NCBI RefSeq assembly: GCF_902616385.1
Contig: NZ_CACMSM010000010.1
Span: forward strand, 1-57,380
DNA length: 57,380 nucleotides
Direction of reading: 5' to 3'
Source: an uncultured Prochlorococcus sp.
GTDB lineage: Bacteria; Cyanobacteriota; Cyanobacteriia; PCC-6307; Cyanobiaceae
The position numbers and the translations under genes are program-made. This document shows positions 11,099 to 20,316 of the stretch, piece after piece (within the stretch, counting starts at the first letter, position 1; each line of letters opens with the position of its first letter). Below the pieces are notes generated by a model, which made no database searches, was not told the origin of the DNA, and saw only the letters and a list, made by a program, of their open reading frames with translations.

Positions 11099-11482
11099 CT
11101 AAAGCAACTTTTCAAGGTTTTCCTTAATGGTATTTATATCAATGTTATCTTTATTACTATTTTTGTCTTCCTCCCAATTTTCAACTTCTAGGTTTTTTTG
11201 TGGTGGTGAAATTAATAACCTATCTTCTACGGTCTTAGGAACGAAATTCTTTTCTACTAATTTGTATTCATAATCTAATTTAATACAGAATTCTTTTATT
11301 TCCTCTATGTTGATCATTTCAACAGTTGGTAAAGGAAAATCTTGAGCTTCTAGTAAACCACAATATCTTGTTGCGTCATCTTTATCCTCAAACATAAGAA
11401 CTATGGTCCTTCCTTTAAGTTCAATTGAATGAATTCCTTCTTTATCTGTTCCTGAATTATATAAAAGAACAAATATGTTCAT
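11099..11482 (-). CDS. DUF3110 domain-containing protein
   Basis: A 127-residue soluble protein. The first 75 residues match the DUF3110 pattern seen across cyanobacteria and plastids: MNIFVLLYNSGTDKEGIHSI, a beta strand RTIVLMFEDKDDATRYCGLL, and FPLPTVEMI. The remainder is acidic and asparagine-rich (DKNSNKDNIDINTIKENLEKLL) and is probably disordered. Its function is unknown. It lies 33 bases downstream of the dnaJ gene and 37 bases upstream of the cyclophilin gene on the same strand, so it may share transcripts with chaperone genes. That context is suggestive only. Confidence 0.85.
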   Translation of the reverse strand: MNIFVLLYNSGTDKEGIHSIELKGRTIVLMFEDKDDATRYCGLLEAQDFPLPTVEMINIEEIKEFCIKLDYEYKLVEKNFVPKTVEDRLLISPPQKNLEVENWEEDKNSNKDNIDINTIKENLEKLL

Positions 11483-11515
11483 AAGTATTGATTTTTCTAT
11501 TAATATAATATTTGA

Positions 11516-12442
11516 TTAAGAATCAGAAAGTGATAATTCTTGTAATCTTGTATATAAAGCAATTTCTTCATCATTAATATCAGCAGGAATGACAACCAAG
11601 ATTTCAACATATTGATCGCCAACATTATCTTCGAATGTTAAACCCCGACCTTTCAAACGTAACATTCTACCCGTAGATGATTTTGGTGGCACTTGAAGTG
11701 TGACATTTCCATCAAGGGTAGGTACCTCTACTGCACAACCAAGAAGAGCATCATGTGGAAATAACTCCAATTTATAAAGAACTCTTAATCCATCAATTCT
11801 TAAACCGCTTTCGGTTTGAACTTTTAACTGTAGATAATGATCTTTGCCTCCTCTTGCAATATTTTCAAGTCTTAATCGCCATCCATCTCCAGCAAAAGGA
11901 GGAGTATCAACTTCTACTACGGTTTCATCTTCAAGCTCTATTAAAATTGATGCTCCATTTAAGGCCTCATCAGGAGTTAATTCAATAACTGTTTCAATAT
12001 CTTGATGGAGTTTAACTAGAGGCGGCTCTTCTGGAGAAGTTGTAGGATATTCATAATAATTAAATTCATCATTATTTGTATTTGTAGATTCATCATTAAT
12101 TATTTCATTATCATATTCCTCGTAATTCTTTGGTGAGTATTCATATCCAAATAATGAATCAAGATAATCTTGAAAATCAGGAAAACCTGTCTTGAAATTA
12201 TTATTTTCGTAATTATCCTGGATAACTTCATCTGAAATATTTTTTCTTTTATTAGGGTCACGTAAATATTCGTATGCTTCGTTAATTAATTTAAATCTTT
12301 CTTCAGCATTAAGATCATTTTTATTTAAATCAGGATGCCATTTTCTTGCTTCTCTTCGGAAGGCCTTTTTAAGTTCTTTATCATCGAAATCAGTGGATAA
12401 ACCCAAAATCGACAAATAGTCTTTTTTAGAGGAAGTAGTCAT
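11516..12442 (-). CDS. DnaJ-family co-chaperone without zinc finger
   Basis: Co-chaperone that stimulates the ATPase of Hsp70. The N-terminal J domain has the HPD motif in RKWHPDLNKND followed by FKLINEAYEYLRDP. A low-complexity acidic Asn/Glu/Tyr linker follows, then a C-terminal substrate-binding domain (ELTPDEALNGASILIEL; LRLKGRGLTF). There is no cysteine-rich zinc finger, so it is a CbpA-like type II protein. I chose ATG 12442 (opening [15 protein letters not shown]); an in-frame ATG at 12475 would add 11 residues that do not look like a J-domain start. The start overlaps the dnaK stop by 17 bases, so coupling with that chaperone is nearly certain. Confidence 0.92.
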   Translation of the reverse strand: MTTSSKKDYLSILGLSTDFDDKELKKAFRREARKWHPDLNKNDLNAEERFKLINEAYEYLRDPNKRKNISDEVIQDNYENNNFKTGFPDFQDYLDSLFGYEYSPKNYEEYDNEIINDESTNTNNDEFNYYEYPTTSPEEPPLVKLHQDIETVIELTPDEALNGASILIELEDETVVEVDTPPFAGDGWRLRLENIARGGKDHYLQLKVQTESGLRIDGLRVLYKLELFPHDALLGCAVEVPTLDGNVTLQVPPKSSTGRMLRLKGRGLTFEDNVGDQYVEILVVIPADINDEEIALYTRLQELSLSDS

Positions 12443-14423
12443 TGTCCCATGGATCATCGTCCCTAGAATTACCATACCTCGAATTTCTATAATTTCTATT
12501 CATTTGGTTATCCCAAGGGTCATCATCCCAATAATCATCTGAGAAGAGCTCATCCTTTAATGATCCAAATGTGTTTTTAATGCTCTGCAAGGGGTTATTA
12601 TCAGTTTTCTTTTCTGAAGCAAATTTTCTGTTTAAGCCGAATAATGCTTCTTGAAGAGCGCTTACTGAAATTTCTAATTCTTGAGGATCATCGTCATCTA
12701 TATAGTCTTCAACATCTTGAATGGCTAATTCAACAGCTCGCATTTGCCTTTCAGCCCCATAAGGTCCAAATTCTAATGAAGCATCCCTTAGTCTTCTCTC
12801 AGCTTGAGCAATAAGAGTTAAAGCACTATTTTTTCTATCAATTACAGATCTTCTCTTTCTATCTTCATTAGCTTTTACTTTTGCTTCTTCAATTATCGAA
12901 TTTATTTCTTGTTCATTTAAATTAGAACCTCCAGAAATTGTAACTGTTTGCTTTCTTCCAGTGGTTCGATCAGTTGCACTAACTTCTAAAAGACCATTAG
13001 CATCAATATCAAAAGCTACCTGTACTTGAGGTATCCCTCTTGGAGCTGGAGGTATTCCTGATAGTCTAAATTTACCTAGTGATTTATTTTCAGATGCTAA
13101 AGGCCTTTCCCCCTGCCGTACTTGAACAACAACTGATGATTGATTAGCTTCAGAAGTACTAAAAACATCAGATTGTCTAACTGGTATTGGAGTATTACGA
13201 GGAATGAGTACCTTCATAAGACCACCAATAGTTTCTAAACCTAAAGATAAGGGAGTAACGTCATTTAGCAGTAAATCCTGTAAATCACCACTAATAATTC
13301 CAGATTGTATAGCAGCGCCAACTGCTACGACTTCATCAGGATTTACAGATTGGCAAGGATCATTTGGAACAAGAGTCTTTACCAGTTGTTGAACCATTGG
13401 AATTCTTGTGCTCCCTCCTACAAGAACTACCTCATCAATATCATCTGCATTCCATCCAGAATCGTCTAATGCTATTTGCACAGGTTCTAGTAATCTATCA
13501 AGTAAATCTTGTGAAAGTGATTCAAATATTTTTCTATCTAAGGTTTCTTCAATATGTAATGGACCCTCTTTATTTGTTGTAATGAATGGTAAAGATATTT
13601 TTGTTTTTTGTAATCCTGACAATTCACATTTAGCTTTTTCAGCAGCCTCGGTTAATCTCTGTAAAGCTTGTCTATCCCTTCTTAGATCAATATCATGTTT
13701 AGATAGAAATTTTTCTGCAAGCCAATTAACTATTTTTGAATCAAAATTGTTTCCACCTAGCTGTGTATCACCACAAGTAGCTTTAACATCAAATACACCA
13801 TTAGAAATTTTCAATAATGAAACATCAAAAGTTCCTCCTCCTAAATCAAAAACTAATACATTATTAGAGGAACTTTTTTCAAAACCATATGCTAGAGCAG
13901 CAGCAGTAGGTTCATTTAGAATTCTATCTACCTTAATACCAGCTAATATTGCAGAATCCTTTGTAGCTTGCCTTTGAGATTCATTAAAGTAAGCAGGGAC
14001 TGTAATAACCGCAGAATCAACAGTATCTCCTAGATAAGTTTCAGCATCATTAATTAATTTTCTAATCAATGAGCTCACTAATTCTTCTGGTGCATACTCT
14101 CTTTCTGTATTTGGACTAAGAACCCTGACGCTTCCATTGGTATTAGCCTTTACGTTATAAGGAACAGAAATACTATTCTCATCTAATTCATCCCAGTCAC
14201 TACCAATAAATCTTTTTAGGTTATAAAAGGTATTCTTAGGATTTAGAACAAGTTGTCTTCTAGCTTGGTCTCCTATTACTATTTCCTTGTCTTTTGTAAA
14301 TCCAACTATTGAAGGTGTAGTTCGTGATCCCTCAGAATTTGCAATAACAATTGGACGACCAGCTTCTATAACTCCCACTACAGAGTTAGTAGTACCTAAA
14401 TCAATTCCAACTATTTGCCCCAT
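12426..14423 (-). CDS. dnaK: Hsp70 chaperone, DnaK3-type
   Basis: ATP-dependent chaperone, 665 residues. The nucleotide-binding domain shows [27 protein letters not shown] and [15 protein letters not shown] substrate-binding domain and helical lid follow. The C-terminus is not the usual EEVD-like or KK tail but an Asp/Trp/Asn/Arg-rich tail with two copies of DDPWDN, the last close to the end. Coupling to a zinc-finger-less dnaJ and this tail fit the cyanobacterial DnaK3 group, one member of which has been reported to associate with thylakoids; the subtype call is inference. A promoter is visible upstream (14492-14520). The ATG at 14423 gives the standard [12 protein letters not shown] opening. 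Confidence 0.95.
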   Translation of the reverse strand: MGQIVGIDLGTTNSVVGVIEAGRPIVIANSEGSRTTPSIVGFTKDKEIVIGDQARRQLVLNPKNTFYNLKRFIGSDWDELDENSISVPYNVKANTNGSVRVLSPNTEREYAPEELVSSLIRKLINDAETYLGDTVDSAVITVPAYFNESQRQATKDSAILAGIKVDRILNEPTAAALAYGFEKSSSNNVLVFDLGGGTFDVSLLKISNGVFDVKATCGDTQLGGNNFDSKIVNWLAEKFLSKHDIDLRRDRQALQRLTEAAEKAKCELSGLQKTKISLPFITTNKEGPLHIEETLDRKIFESLSQDLLDRLLEPVQIALDDSGWNADDIDEVVLVGGSTRIPMVQQLVKTLVPNDPCQSVNPDEVVAVGAAIQSGIISGDLQDLLLNDVTPLSLGLETIGGLMKVLIPRNTPIPVRQSDVFSTSEANQSSVVVQVRQGERPLASENKSLGKFRLSGIPPAPRGIPQVQVAFDIDANGLLEVSATDRTTGRKQTVTISGGSNLNEQEINSIIEEAKVKANEDRKRRSVIDRKNSALTLIAQAERRLRDASLEFGPYGAERQMRAVELAIQDVEDYIDDDDPQELEISVSALQEALFGLNRKFASEKKTDNNPLQSIKNTFGSLKDELFSDDYWDDDPWDNQMNRNYRNSRYGNSRDDDPWDNDYFL

Positions 14424-14491
14424 GATTTTAGATTGCTAAATTAAAGCAAAATTTACTAATAATTTAATTAATTTTTACCTAAGATATTTAC

Positions 14492-14520
14492 ATATAATAG
14501 TAAAAATCAAATATTTTCAA
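14492..14520 (-). promoter_or_regulatory. Sigma70-type promoter for dnaK
   Basis: Reading the minus strand, a -35 element TTGAAA (14515-14520) and a -10 element TTATAT (14492-14497) are separated by exactly 17 bases. Transcription would begin near 14485, giving a leader of about 60 bases before the dnaK ATG. No CIRCE-like inverted repeat is present nearby. This is a consensus match in AT-rich DNA and needs experimental support. Confidence 0.45.
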
Positions 14521-14636
14521 CTTAATTTAAATAAATAAGATTATTTCTAACTTGTCAAAAAGATTACTATCTATTTTAAAAGATTCATTAATGACAAAGG
14601 TGTTGATGTAGTTAACCAAAATAAACTAATATAAAA

Positions 14637-14723
14637 CGGAGAGAGAGGGATTCGAACCCTCGATAAAGTTGCCCCTATACAGCATTTCCAGTGCTGCGCC
14701 TTCAACCACTCGGCCACCTCTCC
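14637..14723 (-). tRNA. tRNA-Ser (GGA anticodon)
   Basis: On the minus strand a complete class II tRNA folds. The acceptor stem GGAGAGG pairs with TCTCTCC (one G-U pair), followed by discriminator G. The D arm includes GGCCGAGTGG, and the anticodon stem-loop AGCACTGGAAATGCT carries anticodon GGA. A long variable arm follows, and the T arm is GAGGG-TTCGAAT-CCCTC. CCA is not encoded. It sits between dnaK and the ferredoxin gene. No integrase or direct repeat of its 3' end is seen nearby, so it does not appear to be an occupied attachment site. Confidence 0.96.
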
Positions 14724-14772
14724 CAAGATAACCATTTTAACCCTTAATCATCCCATTATAGAGGAAAGTTAT

Positions 14773-15147
14773 TTGAAAAAGACTTTCACAGTCACTATTA
14801 AAAATAAGGAAACCGGAAAGGTCTACCAAGAGGAAGTTAATAGCGATGAGTACATACTTAAGGAATTTGAAAAAAAAGGTTTCAAACTTGCTTTTTCATG
14901 TAGAAATGGTTGTTGTACAAGTTGTGCAGTTAAAATAATATCTGGTAGTTTGCAGCAACCTGAAGCCATGGGTGTATCTAAAGTCTTAAAAGATAAAGGT
15001 TATGCACTGCTTTGTGTAGCCAAAGCAACTTCAGATCTTGAGGTAGAAACTACATATGAAGATGAAGTTTACGATTTACAATTTGGACAATATTTTGGAA
15101 GGGGAAATACAAGAGTTGCTCCACCCTGGGAGTTTGAGGAAGATTAA
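14773..15147 (+). CDS. Plant-type [2Fe-2S] ferredoxin
   Basis: Small electron carrier of 124 residues. The cluster ligands follow the chloroplast-type spacing: C43-x4-C48-x2-C51 (SCRNGCCTSCAVK) and C81 in ALLCVAKA, 29 residues further on. Compared with PetF it has a C-terminal tail of about 25 residues (YDLQFGQYFGRGNTRVAPPW), so it is probably a secondary ferredoxin, not the main photosynthetic one. The start is TTG 14773 preceded by a good ribosome site GAGGA at 14761-14765, and it gives a normal N-terminus. It is followed five bases later by an inositol-phosphatase-family gene, suggesting an operon. Confidence 0.92.
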   Translation: MKKTFTVTIKNKETGKVYQEEVNSDEYILKEFEKKGFKLAFSCRNGCCTSCAVKIISGSLQQPEAMGVSKVLKDKGYALLCVAKATSDLEVETTYEDEVYDLQFGQYFGRGNTRVAPPWEFEED

Positions 15148-15152
15148 TTATC

Positions 15153-16001
15153 ATGTTTGAATTAAGTGAAATAGATGAACTTGCAAATCAAGTAAACTTA
15201 TCCAGTTTGTACGAAATAGCCAAGAATTCCGCTAAAATTGGTAATGAAATTTTAAAAGTTAATTACAATAAAATTCAGAAAATATCATCAAAGGGTAGGA
15301 AGGGTGATTTAGTTACCAATGTAGATTTGGAAGTTGAAAATAAAATAAAAGAATATTTATTAGAAGAGACACCAAACATATCTATAAATGCAGAGGAATC
15401 GGGTATATTAACCAAATCTTCGGATTTAACGTGGTGTGTAGACCCATTAGACGGTACAACAAATTATTCCCATGGATATCCTTTTTTTGGGACTTCTATT
15501 GGTCTTGTATATAAAAACAAGCCAATTATAGGCGCTATATCAGTACCTTATTTAAATGAACTATATTCAGCCTGTATAGGTTTAGGCTCATTCTGTAATA
15601 ATAGTGAACTTAAAGTATCGAATCCTTCTAATCTTTCTGATAGTCTACTTGTCACTGGTTTCTCTTATGACAGATTTGAGACGGAGGATAATAATTATGC
15701 TGAATTTTGTTATTTAACACATAAAACTAGAGGTGTTAGAAGAGGAGGTGCAGCAGCAGTTGATCTAGCATTTGTTGCTGCAGGTAAGGTAGATGGATAT
15801 TGGGAAAGAGGATTGGAGGTATGGGACCTAGCGGCCGGTGCTATCATTGTTAAAGAGGCTGGTGGTATTATTTCTGATTATCCATCAGGAGAATTTAATT
15901 TAAGTTCAGGAAAAATTTTAGCTTGTTCTCCCAGCCTTGAGAATGAATTAAAAAATGAACTAGATAAAGTCTCTCCATTTAAAAAAAATCTCTATAGCTA
16001 A
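15153..16001 (+). CDS. Inositol monophosphatase family protein
   Basis: Mg-dependent, Li-sensitive phosphatase fold, 282 residues. Metal-binding motifs are in order: NAEESG, the signature DPLDGTTNYSHGYPFFGTS, and a C-terminal EVWDLAAGAIIVKEAGG. The family includes inositol-1-phosphatase, SuhB and histidinol-phosphate phosphatase. The direct downstream neighbour is hisZ, 18 bases away, so a role as histidinol-phosphatase is worth considering, but the sequence alone does not settle the substrate. It is cotranscribed on spacing grounds with the ferredoxin gene upstream. Confidence 0.93.
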   Translation: MFELSEIDELANQVNLSSLYEIAKNSAKIGNEILKVNYNKIQKISSKGRKGDLVTNVDLEVENKIKEYLLEETPNISINAEESGILTKSSDLTWCVDPLDGTTNYSHGYPFFGTSIGLVYKNKPIIGAISVPYLNELYSACIGLGSFCNNSELKVSNPSNLSDSLLVTGFSYDRFETEDNNYAEFCYLTHKTRGVRRGGAAAVDLAFVAAGKVDGYWERGLEVWDLAAGAIIVKEAGGIISDYPSGEFNLSSGKILACSPSLENELKNELDKVSPFKKNLYS

Positions 16002-16019
16002 AATTAGTAAAATATTAAA

Positions 16020-17171
16020 ATGACAGATATAAAGGAAATTAAATTAGTCGACGTAAAAAATAACTCAAACATAATAAATAATTTAAATAGTATTTATAAA
16101 CTATGGGGATATGAAGAGGTTTCACCCTCATTTATAAATACTTTAGAGACCATAAAAGGGCGTGGCGTTATTGACGAAAGTCAGGTTGTAGGAATAGTAA
16201 GTAATAATTCATTATGTCTTAGGCCAGAAATGACAACATCTATTGTTAAATTGTCATCTACTAGATTAATAAATAAGAAAAGACCTATAAGATTATTCAC
16301 CAATGGAATGGTTTTTGATAAAAAACAAAATAATAAAAATTCATTTAAGTTACAAGAAAAATTGCAGAGTGGAATTGAATTAATTGGATATGATACAAAA
16401 TACCCAGAAATTGAAGTTATCAATATTTTGTTTGATTCAATCGATAACATTAACTTGAAGGATGGTTGTAATTTATTTCTACTAGTAAGCACCACAAAAA
16501 TAATGGACTTGATACTGAACAAATATAAGAATAATAATTTTGAAGAAATCAAGAAAAGTCTGGTTAATTTTGATCAAGATAATTTATCTAAATTAGGAAT
16601 AGATGAAGATGATAAATATATTCTTAAAGATCTTTTATTCACACGAGGAGAGCCAATTGCAATATTAAAAAAATTAAAAACCACATATGGTACTAGTAAA
16701 ACATTAGATGACTTAAATTTTTTATTTGAAACATTATCAAAAATATCAAATAAATATGGTGTTAAATTACAACTTGATCCCACTTTTCAACCTCACTTGA
16801 ATTTATATGAAGGAATAGTTTTTCAACTAATAGGGGAAAATGGTAAAAATAAAAGCGTCATCGCAAAAGGCGGCAGATATGATGAGCTAGTAAGATCATT
16901 TAGTCCTAATGAGAAAATATTTAATGGGATTGGATTTACAATTTCAGTAGACATTTTAAGAAATTTAATTAACGAAGAAAAGACAGATAAAAAAAAGATT
17001 CTATTGATGTTTAAAGATTCTTATTTGTTAGAAAAAGGTATGAATGAACAAAAAGCACAGCAGAAAAAAGGAAATATTGCTGTCTTACATTTAAATCCAT
17101 GTGATGACTTGACTAAAGCTAATAAAATTATGAAAGAAAACAATTGTAGTGAGATTTTGTGGATTAATTAA
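16020..17171 (+). CDS. hisZ: ATP phosphoribosyltransferase regulatory subunit HisZ
   Basis: A 383-residue histidyl-tRNA-synthetase-like protein that lacks the tRNA-binding C-terminal domain. In organisms with a short HisG it forms the regulatory subunit of the first enzyme of histidine synthesis. Class II synthetase-like motifs are visible: a motif 2-like LRPEMTTSIVKLSS with RPIRLFTNGMVFD, and the HisZ/HisS-like AKGGRYDELVRSF and GIGFTISVD. The length and lack of an anticodon domain argue against functional HisRS. It follows an inositol-phosphatase-like gene by 18 bases. The gap to htpG downstream contains hairpins that may end the transcript. Confidence 0.9.
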   Translation: MTDIKEIKLVDVKNNSNIINNLNSIYKLWGYEEVSPSFINTLETIKGRGVIDESQVVGIVSNNSLCLRPEMTTSIVKLSSTRLINKKRPIRLFTNGMVFDKKQNNKNSFKLQEKLQSGIELIGYDTKYPEIEVINILFDSIDNINLKDGCNLFLLVSTTKIMDLILNKYKNNNFEEIKKSLVNFDQDNLSKLGIDEDDKYILKDLLFTRGEPIAILKKLKTTYGTSKTLDDLNFLFETLSKISNKYGVKLQLDPTFQPHLNLYEGIVFQLIGENGKNKSVIAKGGRYDELVRSFSPNEKIFNGIGFTISVDILRNLINEEKTDKKKILLMFKDSYLLEKGMNEQKAQQKKGNIAVLHLNPCDDLTKANKIMKENNCSEILWIN

Positions 17172-17233
17172 ACCCTTTTAAAAGGGTATTTAGGTTTTAA
17201 AATTCAAATATTGTTCGGACAATACTCCTAATT

Positions 17234-17254
17234 AAACTTGATTAACAAGTTTTT
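17234..17254 (+). terminator. Weak terminator-like hairpin after hisZ
   Basis: AAACTTG (17234-17240) pairs with CAAGTTT (17246-17252) around a five-base loop, with a short run of T at the 3' side. It is one of three inverted repeats between hisZ and htpG; the others are the palindrome at 17172-17187 and a UUCG-like tetraloop hairpin at 17209-17224. It could end the ferredoxin-hisZ transcript. The short T run keeps confidence low. Confidence 0.35.
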
Positions 17255-17290
17255 AAGAAATATTATTTAATATGTTTGATTTTTTTTTAA

Positions 17291-19195
17291 ATGGAAAAAG
17301 GCGAAATTCGTATTAATACCGAAAATATTTTCCCAATTATCAAGAAGGCCGTATATTCTGACCATGAAATCTTTTTAAGAGAACTTGTTAGTAATGGTGT
17401 TGACGCAATTAGTAAAAGAAGAATGGCCTCTATGGCAGGTGATTGCGAGAATACTGAGGAGGCTCAAGTAAAAATAACAATTAACCGTGATAAAAATACA
17501 TTAACAATATCCGATAATGGAATTGGAATGAATGATGAAGAAATTAAGAAGTACATAAATCAAGTTGCATTTTCCAGTGCTGAAGAATTCCTAACAAAAT
17601 ACAAAAAAGATAATGATGAATTTATAGGTCATTTTGGACTTGGTTTTTATTCAAGTTTCATGGTGGCAGATAGAGTTGATATATTAACTAAGTCGGCAAT
17701 TGGGGATACAAAAGCTTTCAAATGGTCTTGTGATGGATCGCCAAATTTCACGTTAGAGGAATCAGAAAGAGAGACAATTGGTACAGATGTTATTCTTCAC
17801 CTACTTGAAGATGAAAAAGAGTTTATCGAGCCTGAAAGGATTAAATCACTAATAAAAAAATATTGTGATTTTATGCCAATAGATGTCTTACTAGAAGGAG
17901 AGACAATCAATAAGAAAAATCCTCCTTGGAGAAAACAACCTAGTGAATTAAAAGATGAAGATTATATTGAGTTATATAAATACCTTTATCCTTTCCAGGG
18001 AGATCCACTGTTATGGATTCATCTAAATACAGATTATCCATATGACATACAAGGGATATTGTATTTTCCTAAGTTGTCAGGTAGAGCTGATTGGGAAAAG
18101 GGAGAAATTAAACTATTTTGTAATCAAGTATTTGTAAGCGATTCAATTAAAGAGATAGTACCAAAATACCTTTTACCTCTAAGAGGGGTTATTGACTCTA
18201 CAGATATACCTCTAAATGTTAGTAGAAGTGCATTACAAACAGATAGAAAAGTAAGGTCTATATCATCATTTATCTCAAAAAAAATCGCTAATAAACTGAA
18301 GGATTTGATAAAAAATTCTCCAGAATTTTATGCAGAAATTTGGGATTCAATCTCTGCTTTTATTAAAATTGGTGCTATCGAAGATGAAAAATTTTCTGAT
18401 TTAGTCAATAACAGTATTATTTTCGAAACAATAATAAATTCGGAGAAAGATGTTACTAAAGATATTAAAAATAAATCCCTCATCAAGTCCAATGATAAAT
18501 ATTTCACAACTCTCGCAAATTACAAAGAACGAAATAAATCAGCTGATTCTAAAAAAATAATTTATTGTTCAGATCTCATTGCGCAGTCTAGTGCATTAAA
18601 AATCTGTTTATCTGATGATAAAGAAGTTATTAAATCAGATCCCTTAATTGATGCACAATTTCTTCCATGGTTTGAAAGTAAAAATGAAGATTATCAATTC
18701 CAAAGAGTAGATTCAGAAATAAATGAACTAGAAGATAAAGAATCTAAAGAAATTGTAGATAAGGACGGAAAATCAAATACAGATAATCTTAGAGATACCA
18801 TAGTTAAGGCCCTCAACAATGAGAAAGTAACAGTTAAAGTGCAATCACTTTCAAGTAAAGATGCTCCACCAGCGATGATCTTGCTTCCAGAACAAATGAG
18901 AAGAATTAATGATATGGGCGCTTACATGGAACAAAAGATGCCTGGCTTACCTGAATATCATGTGCTCTTGGTTAACAAAGAACATCCACTTATTGTTGGT
19001 CTTAATAAAATTACAGGCAACAAAATAATTATTAACGAAAAAGATCCTACTGAGAATCCATTGGCATCTAAAATTGCTAATCATGTTTACGATATGGCTA
19101 AGCTTTCCGTTGGTGGATTAGATCAAGAACAGATAATTAATTTACAAAATAATAATGCTGAATTAATTTCAGAATTACTTAATTCAACAAATTGA
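17291..19195 (+). CDS. htpG: Hsp90 chaperone HtpG
   Basis: Cytoplasmic ATP-dependent chaperone, 634 residues. The GHKL ATPase domain shows the N-box E31-x3-N35-x2-D38 in RELVSNGVDAI, then TISDNGIGM and the lid/G2 region GHFGLGFYSSFMV. The middle domain includes the catalytic-arginine loop PLNVSRSALQ. A C-terminal dimerisation domain follows. Cyanobacterial HtpG is a stress protein, and one cyanobacterial homologue has been reported to interact with tetrapyrrole synthesis and phycobilisome linkers; those roles are family knowledge, not visible here. It has its own spacer of 119 bases upstream. Confidence 0.97.
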   Translation: MEKGEIRINTENIFPIIKKAVYSDHEIFLRELVSNGVDAISKRRMASMAGDCENTEEAQVKITINRDKNTLTISDNGIGMNDEEIKKYINQVAFSSAEEFLTKYKKDNDEFIGHFGLGFYSSFMVADRVDILTKSAIGDTKAFKWSCDGSPNFTLEESERETIGTDVILHLLEDEKEFIEPERIKSLIKKYCDFMPIDVLLEGETINKKNPPWRKQPSELKDEDYIELYKYLYPFQGDPLLWIHLNTDYPYDIQGILYFPKLSGRADWEKGEIKLFCNQVFVSDSIKEIVPKYLLPLRGVIDSTDIPLNVSRSALQTDRKVRSISSFISKKIANKLKDLIKNSPEFYAEIWDSISAFIKIGAIEDEKFSDLVNNSIIFETIINSEKDVTKDIKNKSLIKSNDKYFTTLANYKERNKSADSKKIIYCSDLIAQSSALKICLSDDKEVIKSDPLIDAQFLPWFESKNEDYQFQRVDSEINELEDKESKEIVDKDGKSNTDNLRDTIVKALNNEKVTVKVQSLSSKDAPPAMILLPEQMRRINDMGAYMEQKMPGLPEYHVLLVNKEHPLIVGLNKITGNKIIINEKDPTENPLASKIANHVYDMAKLSVGGLDQEQIINLQNNNAELISELLNSTN

Positions 19196-19234
19196 GTCAT
19201 GTGTTAAAATTTTTAAAGATATAACTCAATAAAT

Positions 19235-19471
19235 ATGTCAAGGGTTTGCGAACTGACCGGTGCAAAAGCTAATAACGGAATGGCAGTGAGTCACTCACAT
19301 ATTCGTACAAAAAAATTGCAACAAGTTAATCTCCAAAAAAGGAGACTTTGGTGGGAAGAAGGCAAAAAATGGGTGAATATTAAAATTAGCACCAAAGCAC
19401 TAAAGTCTATACAAAAAGTAGGTTTAGATAAATTTGCTAAATCTAATGGAGTTGATTTAAAAAAATTCTAA
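19235..19471 (+). CDS. rpmB: Ribosomal protein L28
   Basis: Large-subunit ribosomal protein of 78 basic residues, the standard size for cyanobacterial L28. The N-terminus [22 protein letters not shown] and the segment [16 protein letters not shown] are diagnostic. It lies 39 bases after htpG and only a few bases before the peroxiredoxin gene, whose start follows the L28 stop almost immediately, so the two are probably cotranscribed. Confidence 0.98.
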   Translation: MSRVCELTGAKANNGMAVSHSHIRTKKLQQVNLQKRRLWWEEGKKWVNIKISTKALKSIQKVGLDKFAKSNGVDLKKF

Positions 19472-19476
19472 ATTTG

Positions 19477-20010
19477 ATGAGAAATTTAGTTGTAGGAATA
19501 TCACTATCTTTTATTTTTTTATTTAATTGTAATTCAGCAATCGCTTTTGACTATGCTCCTGAAGTTGGAGATATTGCTCCAAACTTTCAATTAGAAGGTT
19601 TTAATAAAAACGCAAAATCAAAAAATATTTGGGAATTAAATGATTTTCAAGGTAAGTGGCTTGTTATGTATTTTTATCCAAAGGACTTTACTGCAGGTTG
19701 CACTCTTGAAGCTAAAGGTTTTTCAGAATTAAAAAAAGATTTTTCAAAATATAATGCCGAAATTGTGGGTATTAGTGCTGATAATCAAGATTCTCATGAA
19801 AGTTTCTGCAGCGAGAAATCTATAAACTACACATTATTATCCGATCCTGAAGGAATTATTAGCGATAAATATGGTTCTTGGATTCCTCCATTTTCAGACA
19901 GAAATACTTTTTTAATTTCTCCAGAAGGGGAAATTTCTTATAGATGGATAAGTGTTTTACCTATAAATCATGCCAAAGAAGTACTTAATGTTCTAAAGAA
20001 AAAAGTATAA
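19477..20010 (+). CDS. Exported Bcp-type (AhpC/TSA family) peroxiredoxin
   Basis: Thiol peroxidase reducing hydrogen peroxide and organic peroxides. The peroxidatic cysteine is C75 in FYPKDFTAGCTLEAKGF. The second cysteine five residues later, found in many Bcp proteins, is absent; another cysteine occurs in SHESFCSEKS. Residues 1-23 form a hydrophobic signal peptide ending in AIA, so the protein is probably in the thylakoid lumen or periplasm. The lipobox is poor despite a cysteine at 18. I use ATG 19477; a TTG immediately before it is also in frame. It heads a group of genes for DUF2499, DUF3593 and PsaK. Confidence 0.92.
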   Translation: MRNLVVGISLSFIFLFNCNSAIAFDYAPEVGDIAPNFQLEGFNKNAKSKNIWELNDFQGKWLVMYFYPKDFTAGCTLEAKGFSELKKDFSKYNAEIVGISADNQDSHESFCSEKSINYTLLSDPEGIISDKYGSWIPPFSDRNTFLISPEGEISYRWISVLPINHAKEVLNVLKKKV

Positions 20011-20013
20011 ATT

Positions 20014-20316
20014 TTGCACGAACTTTCATTTGGAACTTGGCTAATTCACATCTCTTCGGTCATTGAATGGATATTTACCATCTTTTTTATATATAAAATT
20101 TCTACATATAAAGAATACAATTTGTTTTTTTGGTTAAGCTTAGCTATGGTTCCAAATTTAATAGGAGCCATGTGCGCTATTACCTGGCATATCTATGATA
20201 ATCAAGATGTATTGTATGGATTAGTAACCCTTCAAGGGATATTTACCTTTATTGGAAATTCAACATTAGCTCTCGCATCATTCACTATTTTTAAAAAAGA
20301 AGAGACTTATGAATGA
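20014..20316 (+). CDS. DUF2499 family membrane protein
   Basis: A 100-residue protein with about three hydrophobic segments (residues about 10-28, 38-58 and 70-92). The pattern LSFGTWLIHISSVIEWI, then ALVPN-like MVPNLIGAMCAITWH and TFIGNSTLALAS, matches DUF2499, a family confined to cyanobacteria and plastids, of unknown function. The start is TTG at 20014, three bases after the peroxiredoxin stop. Its 3' end overlaps the next gene by eight bases. Adjacency to DUF3593 is seen in other phototrophs, which suggests the two act together. Confidence 0.88.
   Translation: MHELSFGTWLIHISSVIEWIFTIFFIYKISTYKEYNLFFWLSLAMVPNLIGAMCAITWHIYDNQDVLYGLVTLQGIFTFIGNSTLALASFTIFKKEETYE

Noticed and set aside
13408-13977. 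A 189-codon open frame on the plus strand inside dnaK
   Set aside because: It lies wholly antisense to the conserved Hsp70 ATPase domain and has no family resemblance, ribosome site or gene-like composition; it is a by-product of dnaK codon usage.
14637-14723. tRNA-Ser as an integration site for a mobile element
   Set aside because: No integrase gene, no direct repeat of the tRNA 3' end and no foreign-looking genes nearby; flanking genes are core.
16181-16552. Minus-strand 123-codon frame within hisZ
   Set aside because: Antisense to hisZ over its full length, with no start context and no known domain.
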